15,644 bases of DNA. Source: HGM04593 sp045588345. Its GTDB lineage: Bacteria > Bacteroidota > Bacteroidia > Bacteroidales > Bacteroidaceae. The notes beneath the pieces were generated by a model. That model was not told the DNA's origin and did no database searches. It saw only the letters and a program-made list of their open reading frames with translations. The DNA is taken from NCBI GenBank assembly GCA_045588345.1, contig JAZNDZ010000045.1, positions 1-15,644 on the forward strand, read 5' to 3'. Below, in pieces: positions 6,999-15,062 of this stretch. The translations under genes were made by a program, and so were the position numbers. Each line of letters begins with the position of its first letter. The first letter of the stretch is position 1.

Positions 6999-8201
6999 TT
7001 AACTCTCGTTCGTAAACAGTGTAGAACCGTTTAGGAAGTCCGTGCCGGCTGGTGTCTGGAATACTTTTATACCGAATTCGGGCAGTATTGCAAGAACGTG
7101 CTCGAATATGTCGGCTTGCAGATGTTCATATTCAACCCATGATGTGTCGGCTGAGAACAGGTACAGTTCAAGCGGCAAGCCTTGTGCTGTAGGTTGCAGT
7201 TGGCGCACCATTAGTGTCAGTCCCTGATTCACACGGTTGTTGTTGCGTAGATAAATGTCAAGATAGTTGCGCAATACGCAAAGGTTGACAACCTTGCCCT
7301 CTTTGCAGTCCATACCCTCGGTCCAGCCATTTTTCGTAAATTTTTCCAATTGCTCGTCCGTGCAGAAGCCTATGGTGTTCATGTCAACATATATCGAACG
7401 CTTTATGCGGCGGCCGCCGCTGTCGTACATACCCCTCCAGTTCTGGAACGATTCGCTGACGAGGGCATAAGGTGGAATAGTCGTTATTGTGTTGTCCCAG
7501 TTCTGTACCTTTACGGTTGTCAATGTAACCTCAATGACCATACCGTCGGCATCGTGCTTGGGCAGTGTAATCCAGTCACCCGGGCGCAACATGTCGTTTA
7601 TCGAGAGCTGCACGCCTGCAACCAAGCCCATAATGGGGTCTTTGAATATCAGCATGAGCACTGCAGCCATGGCTCCAAGGCCGGTAAGCACGTTTGAAGG
7701 GTTCTTGTCAATTACAATGCTTATTATGATGATTCCTCCTAAACATATCGAAATGATTTTAAACATCTGGAACACTCCTTTGATTGTGCTGTTCCTCAAA
7801 CGTTCATTCTCATTTGAAAGGTTATACAGGGCATTGAAGACCGAAAATGAAAGTATAATCAGCAATGCTATCGAATATACGTTGACGATTTTCTCGGTCC
7901 AGAAGAATATTGCACCATCCCTGTTGAACATGTGCGGCAACATAACCAGCATAGCAACCGGTGGAACCATGCGGAACAGGTTTATCAGTACATTGCGGTT
8001 GAACAGGATGTCATCCCACTTCGATTTAGTCTTCTTGGTAATGTTTTCAACCGCCGGTACAATGTATTTGCGGCAAACAAGGTCGGTAACGTATAGCAGC
8101 AATGCAGCAATCAAAACAAATATTACAAGCCGCAGGCTTTGGTATGAATTCCATACATTCATTATGGTGTAACTGAAGTTTTCAAAAGTTGCGTTTTCCA
8201 T
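6999..8201 (-). CDS. MscS-family mechanosensitive channel (YbdG-like)
   Basis: This inner-membrane channel should open under membrane tension and release solutes on hypo-osmotic shock. The 400 residues contain about five hydrophobic segments (near 22-42, 72-90, 105-125, 146-165 and 172-195). The last is the Gly/Ala-rich pore helix GLGAMAAVLMLIFKDPIMGLV. The MscS beta domain follows, with RPGDWI around residues 206-211 and KVQNWDNTITTIPPYALV. The size, five-segment layout and C-terminal extension resemble E. coli YbdG (miniconductance) more than the three-segment MscS. The gene has its own likely promoter at 8251-8281 and lies downstream of uvrB on the same strand. The call as an MscS-family channel is firm; the YbdG subtype is inferred from layout. 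Confidence 0.94.
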   Translation of the reverse strand: MENATFENFSYTIMNVWNSYQSLRLVIFVLIAALLLYVTDLVCRKYIVPAVENITKKTKSKWDDILFNRNVLINLFRMVPPVAMLVMLPHMFNRDGAIFFWTEKIVNVYSIALLIILSFSVFNALYNLSNENERLRNSTIKGVFQMFKIISICLGGIIIISIVIDKNPSNVLTGLGAMAAVLMLIFKDPIMGLVAGVQLSINDMLRPGDWITLPKHDADGMVIEVTLTTVKVQNWDNTITTIPPYALVSESFQNWRGMYDSGGRRIKRSIYVDMNTIGFCTDEQLEKFTKNGWTEGMDCKEGKVVNLCVLRNYLDIYLRNNNRVNQGLTLMVRQLQPTAQGLPLELYLFSADTSWVEYEHLQADIFEHVLAILPEFGIKVFQTPAGTDFLNGSTLFTNES

Positions 8202-8250
8202 GGTTATGTATCTTGGCGTTTATGTTTTACCGTTTTATATAATTGTTCGG

Positions 8251-8281
8251 CAAATGTAGTTCAATCGGTTGGATTTTAAAA
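8251..8281 (-). promoter_or_regulatory. Probable promoter of the MscS-type channel gene
   Basis: On the minus strand TACATTTG (8258-8251) matches TAnnTTTG exactly. A weak -33 element TTTT (8281-8278) lies 19 nt upstream. Transcription would begin near 8246, about 45 nt before the start codon. The element lies between uvrB and the channel gene, so the channel need not depend on uvrB transcription. Confidence 0.5.
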
Positions 8282-8309
8282 CCGCTCCCTTCAAAAAAAA
8301 CGGCAAAAA

Positions 8310-10340
8310 TCATTCATTTTCTTTTCTCTTGAGGTGCTCTTGCAGGCGGAACATCTCGTCGCGGTATTGTGCGGCTTCAATGAATTCCAGTTTCTCGGCA
8401 GCCTGTTCCATAAGTTTGCGTGTGCGTTCAATGCTTTTTCTCAGTTGTTCAGTACTCATGTACTCTACAATCGGGTCGCATGCGATTGGTGCCTGAACGG
8501 TATCTTCGCTGTACATTTTCATCACCTTGCCGTCTTTCTCCTTCTTGTCTGTGGCGAGTGCATTGCTTATCTCTTTCTTTATTTGGGTTGGGGTGATGCC
8601 GTGTTCTGTATTGTAACGCATCTGTTTCTCGCGGCGGCGTGCTGTTTCGTCAATGGTGCGTTGCATGCTTTCGGTAATATTGTCGGCGTAGAATATTACT
8701 GTTCCGTTCACGTTGCGGGCAGCACGGCCGGCTGTCTGTGTTAGTGAGCGGTGGCTGCGCAGGAATCCCTCTTTGTCGGCATCGAGTATTGCCACAAGCG
8801 ACACTTCGGGCAGGTCAAGGCCTTCGCGCAGCAAGTTTACACCAATGAGCACATCGTAGAGGCCTTCTCGCAGGTCGGTCATTATCTGTATGCGGTCCAA
8901 CGTGTCTACATCGCTGTGTATGTAGTTGCAACGCACCCCGTTCTTTTGGAGGTAGTCGGTTAGTTCCTCGGCCATGCGCTTGGTGAGGGTAGTTACAAGT
9001 ACACGCTCCTCGCGCTCCACGCGCAACTGTATCTCCTCCATGAGGTCATCTACCTGATTGGCGAGCGGGCGCACTTCAATGACGGGGTCGAGCAGTCCGG
9101 TAGGGCGTATTACTTGTTCCGCCACAATACCCTCGCTCTTGGCAAGTTCAAAGTCTGCCGGTGTGGCACTCACATAAATGGTCTGCGGTGTCAGTTCCTC
9201 GAATTCCTCGAACTTGAGCGGACGGTTGTCGAATGCTGCCGGCAGACGGAACCCGAACTCAACAAGGTTTGTCTTGCGTGCACGGTCGCCGCCATACATC
9301 GCATGTATTTGCGGAACGCTCACGTGGCTCTCGTCTATTATGAGCAGAAAATCCTTTGGGAAAAAGTCCAGCAGGCAATAGGGGCGTGTGCCGGCTTCTC
9401 TGCCGTCAAAGTAACGCGAGTAGTTTTCAATGCCTGAGCAGTGTCCAAGTTCACGCAGCATTTCAATGTCGTACGTAACACGTTCATGGAGCCTTTTCGC
9501 CTCAAGCGGTTTGCCAATTTCGCGGAAGTACTCTTCCCTGTTGGCAAGGTCCTTCTCAATCTCGGCAATGGCACGTTCTGTGCTCTCTTTTGTGGTCATG
9601 AACAGGTTTGCCGGATATATCTTGTAATCATCGAATGTGGCAACACGTGCGCCGGTAACGCTGTCAATCTCCTCAATGCCGTCAATGTCATCGTCCCAGA
9701 ATGTTATGCGCAGAACATGGTCGCTGTAGGCAAGGCTCACCTCTACGGTATCGCCCTTAACACGGAAGTTCCCGCGTGACAAATCAACGTCGTTGCGGGT
9801 GTAAAGGCTGCTCACCAATTTGCGTAGGAATACATTGCGGTCAAGTTTCTGCCCGACGCGAACCTCTATCACATTGTTGTAGAAGTCGCTGGGGTTGCCC
9901 ATTCCGTATATGCACGAAACGGATGAAATGACAACAACGTCCTTTCGTCCCGATAGCAGTGCCGATGTCGCAGCAAGCCTCAACTTGTCAATCTCGTCAT
10001 TTATGGCAAGGTCCTTCTCTATGTAAGTGTCACTTGATGGTATATAGGCCTCAGGCTGGTAGTAGTCATAGTACGAGACATAATACTCGACAGCATTTTC
10101 GGGGAAAAAACCTTTGAATTCATTGTATAGTTGTGCCGCGAGGGTCTTGTTATGACTCAGGATAAGGGTAGGGCGGTTTATCTCTTTTATAACGTTTGCC
10201 ATGGTAAAGGTCTTTCCCGACCCGGTTACGCCCAAAAGAGTCTGTGCCGGTGTGCCATCCTTTATGCCTTGTACAAGTTGTGCAATGGCTTCCGGCTGGT
10301 CGCCCATAGGCGCGTAGTCCGATACAAGTTTGAATTTCAT
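8310..10340 (-). CDS. uvrB: Excinuclease ABC subunit B (UvrB)
   Basis: UvrB is the damage-verifying helicase-like subunit of nucleotide excision repair. It is loaded by UvrA and hands the lesion to UvrC. The 676-residue protein has Walker A GVTGSGKT (37-44, Lys43), the beta-hairpin region YYVSYYDYYQPEAYIPSSDT that threads DNA, and the Walker B/DEAH-like box IIDESH (Asp336, Glu337). Helicase motifs TLTKRMAEEL and LLREGLDLPEVSL follow. The C-terminal UVR motif (LEFIEAAQYRDEMFRLQ), which contacts UvrC, is present. Length and order are those of a complete, intact UvrB. A run of eight T follows the stop on the coding strand (complement of 8293-8300) and may help termination. The gene is divergent from the GH27/GH16 gene and has its own promoter. 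Confidence 0.99.
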   Translation of the reverse strand: MKFKLVSDYAPMGDQPEAIAQLVQGIKDGTPAQTLLGVTGSGKTFTMANVIKEINRPTLILSHNKTLAAQLYNEFKGFFPENAVEYYVSYYDYYQPEAYIPSSDTYIEKDLAINDEIDKLRLAATSALLSGRKDVVVISSVSCIYGMGNPSDFYNNVIEVRVGQKLDRNVFLRKLVSSLYTRNDVDLSRGNFRVKGDTVEVSLAYSDHVLRITFWDDDIDGIEEIDSVTGARVATFDDYKIYPANLFMTTKESTERAIAEIEKDLANREEYFREIGKPLEAKRLHERVTYDIEMLRELGHCSGIENYSRYFDGREAGTRPYCLLDFFPKDFLLIIDESHVSVPQIHAMYGGDRARKTNLVEFGFRLPAAFDNRPLKFEEFEELTPQTIYVSATPADFELAKSEGIVAEQVIRPTGLLDPVIEVRPLANQVDDLMEEIQLRVEREERVLVTTLTKRMAEELTDYLQKNGVRCNYIHSDVDTLDRIQIMTDLREGLYDVLIGVNLLREGLDLPEVSLVAILDADKEGFLRSHRSLTQTAGRAARNVNGTVIFYADNITESMQRTIDETARRREKQMRYNTEHGITPTQIKKEISNALATDKKEKDGKVMKMYSEDTVQAPIACDPIVEYMSTEQLRKSIERTRKLMEQAAEKLEFIEAAQYRDEMFRLQEHLKRKENE

Positions 10341-10382
10341 TTTTTTTTCTTGAAGTTGTTTTTTTGAAAAAGTGCATTAGTG

Positions 10383-10414
10383 CGAAGGTAGTAAAATTTT
10401 TCCAATCGTGCAAG
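10383..10414 (-). promoter_or_regulatory. Probable uvrB promoter
   Basis: On the minus strand CTTG (10414-10411) is followed by 20 nt and TACCTTCG (10390-10383), one base from TAnnTTTG. Transcription would start near 10378, about 38 nt before the uvrB ATG. No LexA-like box was recognised, so SOS control is not supported by sequence. Confidence 0.5.
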
Positions 10415-10455
10415 AATAGCTACAACGCAGCCATGCAAAGAAATAATCAGGAAAA

Positions 10456-10487
10456 TTCATAATTTCTGATATAATTGTCTATCTTTG
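10456..10487 (+). promoter_or_regulatory. Probable promoter of the GH27/GH16 gene
   Basis: TATCTTTG (10480-10487) matches the -7 element exactly. The -33 element is weak: TTC at 10456-10458 with a 21-nt spacer. Transcription would begin near 10493, about 30 nt before the start codon at 10525. A weak -33 box could mean that an activator is needed. Confidence 0.5.
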
Positions 10488-10524
10488 TGTTGTGACTGAT
10501 AAATAATGGATAAATATAGATAAT

Positions 10525-13500
10525 ATGAAACGATTTTTCTACGCTTTGCTGTTGGCGCTGCCTTTGTGTGCGGTTGCCGATAATCCGCCTCTTATGGGCT
10601 GGAGTTCATGGAATACCTATGGTTTCCAAATTAATGACTCTGTAATAAAGGCTCAGGCAGATGCCATGGTCTGGTTCGGGCTTAAGGAGTGCGGTTACAA
10701 CCACATAAACATTGATGACGGCTTCTTTGGCGGGCGCGATGAGAACGGCAAGTTGCTCATTCATCCTGCACGTTTTCCTAACGGTCTGCGTCCGCTGGTA
10801 GACTATATCCATGGAAAAGGACTCAAAGCGGGTATTTATACCGATGCCGGTGCGAATACTTGTGCATCGTATTGGGGCAATCCAAAGGATACAATAGGTA
10901 TCGGTGTAGGTCTCTATGGACACGATGCTGAGGATATGGCGCTTTATTTCAATGAATTGAACTTTGACTTTATTAAGGTCGATTATTGCGGTGCAGACCC
11001 GGGAAACAATGCCGACGGGCTTGACCTTGATGTTGAGCAACGTTACAAGGAGATTGCTGAAGCCATAAAAGCGACCGGGCGTACTGATGTTACATGGAAT
11101 ATCTGCCGTTGGGCATTTCCCGGTACTTGGGCTTGCGAGATTGCCGATTCGTGGCGCACTACTGAGGATATATATCTTGGCTGGGAATCGGTAAAGAGCA
11201 TCATAAATCAGAGCCTTTACCTTTCGGCATATACATCGCCCGGGCATTACAATGATATGGATATGCTTGAGGTCGGCCGCGGACTCACTTATGAGGAGGA
11301 TAAGACCCACTTCGGCATGTGGTGCATGATGAGTTCACCGTTGCTTATCGGCTGTGACCTCAATGATATAAAGGGCAATGCCCTTGAACTTATCCGTAAC
11401 AGGGAACTTATTGCTGTTGACCAGGAGCCTCTTGGCCTGCAGGCATACGTTGTGAAACGTGAGAATGGAACTTATGTCCTTGTTAAGGATGTAGAGGAAA
11501 AGTATGGTACAAAGCGTGTTGTGGCTTTCTATAATCCTACCGATGCTGCAGTCAATATGAGCGTGGATTTCTCGCAACTCGACCTTGCAGGTGAGGTAAA
11601 GGTGCGTGACCTGTTTGAAAAATATGACAAGGGCGTTTATGAAACTTCGTTGTCGGTAAATGTTCCTGCTCATGGTACACGCATCTACAAACTCGAGGCT
11701 GACGAGCGCCTTGAACGTACTGTATATGAGGCAGAGACAGCATGGCTCACTTCGTATCAGGAAATCAAGAACAACGAGGTTTACGGAACTGCTATATATG
11801 CCGAGAACAGTATCTGCTCCGGTGGAGTTGTTGTGGGTTGGTTAGGCGGTCGCGCTGAAAATGATCTGCAGTGGCGCAATGTGTACAGCAAGAATGGCGG
11901 CGAGTATACTCTGCGCGTGTACTTTATAACAGGTGAGGACCGCACGATGAAACTGAGCGTGAATGGCGGTGAACCCATTGTATATACAGGCAACTCCGGC
12001 GGTTGGGGCAGTATTGGTTATGCCGAGTTTGATGTTGTGCTTGAGAAGGGCGAGAATGTCATCCGCCTTTTCAATGAGAGCGCATATATGGGCGATATTG
12101 ACCGTATGGCTCTTGTTGACAAGGATGCCGTAGAGGATTATCCTGTTGTCTTTGATAAGGAGCAGGGCTATACTCATGGCAGCCGTAGGTTAAACAGTGT
12201 TTCGCTTGGCGAGCAGACATTGCAGTTGCCTGCACCGTTGAAGGTGTACAGCAAGGTGACAAACGGCTGCTTCGAGGCTGTGCCCGGTGAGTCACTCACT
12301 CCGTCTTTCGGCTTTACAGGCGATTGGATGAATGGTTTTGTATATCTTGACCGTGGCATGGACGGTGCATTCGATGTTGTGCTCAACAGTGACGGAACGG
12401 TATCAGAGAGCAGCGATGCTATGGCTTTCTCGTACGCAGAGCCTAATGTGGGTTCTGGCGTGGGTTACAACAGCAATGGTGAGAGGGTGAATAATGCCAA
12501 TGTACTCAACCCTCCTGCATTTGTGTTGCCGGCCGACCTTGCTCCGGGTTTCTACCGTATGCGTTACAAGGTCGATTGGGCATCCATTGACCCTGCCGGC
12601 CGTGCTGAGGACGGCAACGGAATAATAAAGAACGGAGGTGCTATATGTGATGTGGTGCTGAATGTGCATGCAGCAGAGGGTTCCCTTTCGGTGACAGCCA
12701 ATAATGGTGAACTGTTTGCAGCCAATGGAAGTGTATTGCCGGAAAAGGTGGTGTTCGGCGAGCCTCTTGTGCTTGCGGTAAGCCCTGCCGATGGTTATGT
12801 ACTCGATGCCGTGACGGTGCTGCATGGTCACAATCTTGACGGCAATAAGGTAATACATGGTGTGAAACAGTGGCGCGAGGATGTGCTTTCGGGTGCTTTT
12901 GTAAAGAATGGCAAGATAACAATACCTGCCGAAATGGTGGACGGTGATGTGAGAATAACTGCCAGATTTGTACAGGCCGGTGACGGTGCCGGCGGCGAGG
13001 GATACGCGCTCTCGTTCGACAAGGATGCGCAGATTCCCGAGGCATACGGTTGCGAAGTTATATTGAATGGTGAGTTGTGCGTAGGCTCTTACAATGACAC
13101 AGATGCATACCGTAATAGTACCGATGAATACAATGTCCCGATTGTGGGGGTTCGTAATCTGAATGTTGAAGTAATAAATGGCCTTGGCAAAGAACTCAAG
13201 AATGTGTATATGTATATTGACCTCAACAACGACGGAAAGTTTGTGGCTCTGTTGAATGAGAATGGCTTGCCGGCGATGTCGAGCGAACTTGTAGCATTCT
13301 CTTGTCACAATGGTGTGGACAGCAAGGGAAATCCTGCTCAAAAGAGTGCGTCAGTGACTCTTCCTGCCTTTGTGTTTGACGAAGCAATCCCTGATGGCAT
13401 GTATCGCATGCGCCTGAAGTTGGATACCGATAACATTAATCCCGATGGCTCTGAAACCATCGTTGCTGATAATGGCCTTGTTTTTGATTATTTGATTAAC

Positions 13501-14778
13501 CTTGTGGGTAATACCAAGAAACTTACACTTTATACAGAAAACGGTAGCATAGATGGTGTGGATAATACAGCCTTGCCTTTGACGGTAGATGTTCATAAGA
13601 TGTTTACAGTCGTTTTGCGTGGTGCTCCGGGATATGAGTGCAGCAAGTTAGTGGCACGCCATGGACACAATCTTGACGGTGCGCAGTATGTAAACGGCAA
13701 CCGCCAGTGGAGTGAGGAGGTGCTGTCTGTGAATGCCTACAACAAGGAGAATGTGGACGCTTCGTTTGTTGATGGTGATGTGGCTCTTTATGCGACATTC
13801 GAGCCCGAAGAGGGTAGCGAGTGGCAACTGGTGTTCAGTGACGAATTTAATGCCGATGATTACAGCCAGCCTGTTGACGAAAAGTGGATGCGCTGCCAGC
13901 GCTACGGCTCTACATGGAACCGTTGGCTCAGTGACAGCAAGGAGGTTGTCTATCTGCAAGGCGGTGACCTTGTGACACGTGCAATTCCTAACCCCGACCA
14001 GGAGAGTGACCCTGTTCCTATGATTACAGGCGGCATAAAAAGCAACGGGCGTTTCGGATTCACATACGGATATGTCGAGGCTCGCATCCTGAGCAATCCT
14101 TGGATAGGTCACTTCCCTGCATTCTGGATGATGCCGGAAGACCAGTCGGCAGGCTGGCCCGATTGTGGCGAGATAGATATCTGGGAAGCAATAGACACTG
14201 ACGGGCGTTCATATCATACAATCCACAGCAACTGGACATACGACCTTGGGAACAAGAACAATCCGCAGTCGAGTTTCAATACCGGCGTAACCTATGACCG
14301 TTATCATACGTACGGTTTGGAGTGGGATGAGAAAACACTCATCTGGTATGTTGACGGCAAGGAGGTGGGCCGATACAATAAGTCGGCTAATGCTTCGCAA
14401 CTCAATCAAGGCCAGTGGCCATACGACAAGCATTTTCATCTGATTCTTAATCAGAGTGTGGGTAACGGCTCATGGGCAAAGGATGCTGATGTGAACCACA
14501 CATACGAGACACGTTTTGACTGGGTGCGTGTGTATCAGAGAAAAGGTATGAAGAATACCGATGGAACAGTGGGCATTGCTGCAGTAAGTGACAGAAATGA
14601 TGTCGCTGTGAGGTGTGTGGACGGCGGTGTGGTGATTTCTGCCGAGAATGATATTGAGGTTTCTGTATATGATGTCACCGGACGCAAGGTTGCTGCGGCC
14701 AATGTCTGCGATTCGGCATTTGTGCCTCTTGAGAGGGGTGTTTACCTGGTGGCAGGCAAGAAGGTTGTTGTTCTGTAG
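10525..14778 (+). CDS. Secreted GH27 alpha-galactosidase / GH16 endo-glycanase fusion with type IX-like sorting tail
   Basis: This 1417-residue protein joins two glycosidases. Residues 1-18 are a signal peptide (cleavage after AVA). Residues 19 to about 390 are a GH27 alpha-galactosidase starting NPPLMGWSSWNTYG, with nucleophile Asp153 (IKVDYC) and acid/base Asp215 (SWRTTED). Residues 399-532 form a CBM6/35-like beta-sandwich. Residues of about 537-818 and 827-1098 are two copies of a tandem module: a GEVED-like part (VYMYIDLNNDGKF, YRMRLKLD) followed by a part marked HGHNLDG...RQW. Residues of about 1100-1340 are a GH16 domain with the active site Glu1216-x-Asp1218-x-x-Glu1221 (GEIDIWE). The last 65 residues (VSVYDVTGRKV, LERGVYLV) resemble a type IX secretion sorting tail. 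Both active sites look intact. The joint substrate is unknown: a galactose-capped beta-glycan such as alpha-Gal-bearing poly-LacNAc, or a plant or algal glucan/galactan, is possible. There are no SusC/SusD genes beside it. Confidence 0.95.
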   Translation: MKRFFYALLLALPLCAVADNPPLMGWSSWNTYGFQINDSVIKAQADAMVWFGLKECGYNHINIDDGFFGGRDENGKLLIHPARFPNGLRPLVDYIHGKGLKAGIYTDAGANTCASYWGNPKDTIGIGVGLYGHDAEDMALYFNELNFDFIKVDYCGADPGNNADGLDLDVEQRYKEIAEAIKATGRTDVTWNICRWAFPGTWACEIADSWRTTEDIYLGWESVKSIINQSLYLSAYTSPGHYNDMDMLEVGRGLTYEEDKTHFGMWCMMSSPLLIGCDLNDIKGNALELIRNRELIAVDQEPLGLQAYVVKRENGTYVLVKDVEEKYGTKRVVAFYNPTDAAVNMSVDFSQLDLAGEVKVRDLFEKYDKGVYETSLSVNVPAHGTRIYKLEADERLERTVYEAETAWLTSYQEIKNNEVYGTAIYAENSICSGGVVVGWLGGRAENDLQWRNVYSKNGGEYTLRVYFITGEDRTMKLSVNGGEPIVYTGNSGGWGSIGYAEFDVVLEKGENVIRLFNESAYMGDIDRMALVDKDAVEDYPVVFDKEQGYTHGSRRLNSVSLGEQTLQLPAPLKVYSKVTNGCFEAVPGESLTPSFGFTGDWMNGFVYLDRGMDGAFDVVLNSDGTVSESSDAMAFSYAEPNVGSGVGYNSNGERVNNANVLNPPAFVLPADLAPGFYRMRYKVDWASIDPAGRAEDGNGIIKNGGAICDVVLNVHAAEGSLSVTANNGELFAANGSVLPEKVVFGEPLVLAVSPADGYVLDAVTVLHGHNLDGNKVIHGVKQWREDVLSGAFVKNGKITIPAEMVDGDVRITARFVQAGDGAGGEGYALSFDKDAQIPEAYGCEVILNGELCVGSYNDTDAYRNSTDEYNVPIVGVRNLNVEVINGLGKELKNVYMYIDLNNDGKFVALLNENGLPAMSSELVAFSCHNGVDSKGNPAQKSASVTLPAFVFDEAIPDGMYRMRLKLDTDNINPDGSETIVADNGLVFDYLINLVGNTKKLTLYTENGSIDGVDNTALPLTVDVHKMFTVVLRGAPGYECSKLVARHGHNLDGAQYVNGNRQWSEEVLSVNAYNKENVDASFVDGDVALYATFEPEEGSEWQLVFSDEFNADDYSQPVDEKWMRCQRYGSTWNRWLSDSKEVVYLQGGDLVTRAIPNPDQESDPVPMITGGIKSNGRFGFTYGYVEARILSNPWIGHFPAFWMMPEDQSAGWPDCGEIDIWEAIDTDGRSYHTIHSNWTYDLGNKNNPQSSFNTGVTYDRYHTYGLEWDEKTLIWYVDGKEVGRYNKSANASQLNQGQWPYDKHFHLILNQSVGNGSWAKDADVNHTYETRFDWVRVYQRKGMKNTDGTVGIAAVSDRNDVAVRCVDGGVVISAENDIEVSVYDVTGRKVAAANVCDSAFVPLERGVYLVAGKKVVVL
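12133..13818 (+). repeat. Internal duplication of the tandem module in the GH27/GH16 protein
   Basis: Two diverged copies lie in frame within the gene, offset by 837 nt (279 residues). The clearest match is CATGGTCACAATCTTGAC at 12823-12840 against CATGGACACAATCTTGAC at 13660-13677. In protein terms HGHNLDG starts at residues 767 and 1046, each followed by a QW-(R/S)-E-(D/E)-VLS segment. The preceding halves share YRMR and a YLDRGMDGAF / YIDLNNDGKF strand. Outside these anchors the copies have drifted well apart, so the duplication is old. Confidence 0.75.
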
Positions 14779-14796
14779 TATTGCAACGACATAGAA

Positions 14797-15048
14797 GAAG
14801 GTGACTGAAAAATGATGTGGAGGGTGACTAAAAAGCAAATTTCTACGTTACGTTTGGCTTCAAAATCCTCATTTACGCATGGTAAATTAACCCACTAAGT
14901 GGCTTTTCCTCCTCGTTGCTCGGCATAGAATACAAGCATTCTCTGCTCTCGCATTACAGTGTCGGGTGTGGTTTTGAAGCCTTCACAAGCCTTGAACTTT
15001 TCTTTTTATTCACGCCTCATACAAAAGAAGGTGACTCAAGTCACCTTC
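14797..15048. repeat. Non-coding spacer with nested inverted repeats
   Basis: This stretch has no protein-like frame but several inverted repeats. The outermost pair is GAAGGTGACT (14797-14806) and AGTCACCTTC (15039-15048). A middle pair is GGCTTCAAAA (14856-14865) and TTTTGAAGCC (14972-14981). Inside these lie ATTTAC/GTAAAT (14871-14887), CCAC/GTGG (14892-14902, followed by CTTTT) and GCATAGAAT/ATTCTCTGC (14923-14946, one mismatch). The CCAC hairpin with its T run may act as a weak terminator for the GH27/GH16 gene. A dispersed repeat element, a structured leader RNA for aroE, or chance accumulation are all possible. Confidence 0.45.
15027..15048 (+). terminator. Hairpin just upstream of aroE (terminator or attenuator)
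   Basis: GAAGGTGAC (15027-15035), a TCAA loop and GTCACCTTC (15040-15048) form a perfect 9-bp stem followed by AATTTATTTTA. It ends 14 nt before the aroE start codon. The following T tract is broken by A, so it is a weak terminator by sequence. Two more GGTGACT copies upstream (14800 and 14823) could pair with the right arm instead. Whether it ends the upstream transcript or regulates aroE cannot be decided here. Confidence 0.5.
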
Positions 15049-15062
15049 AATTTATTTTAGAA

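Noticed and set aside
6987..7019. CTGTTTA / TAAACAG inverted repeat between the convergent methylase and channel genes
   Set aside because: Only 7 bp with a 19-nt loop, no clear T run, and overlapping the end of the channel gene; too weak to list as a terminator.
7489..8172. Plus-strand frame of 227 codons opposite the MscS-type gene
   Set aside because: Antisense to conserved MscS pore and beta-domain sequence; no protein family pattern.
10341..10524. SOS (LexA) box in front of uvrB
   Set aside because: No recognisable palindromic LexA-type operator was found in the uvrB upstream region; only a plain Bacteroidetes-type promoter is supported.
10539..10572. Possible lipobox (LPLC) in the GH27/GH16 signal peptide
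   Set aside because: The residue before Cys15 is Leu, not a small residue as lipoprotein signals need; ordinary signal cleavage after AVA (residue 18) fits better.
12403..13341. Minus-strand frame of 312 codons opposite the GH27/GH16 gene
   Set aside because: Long but antisense to a clearly coding multi-domain protein, with no recognisable domain, signal or promoter; explained by codon bias on the other strand.
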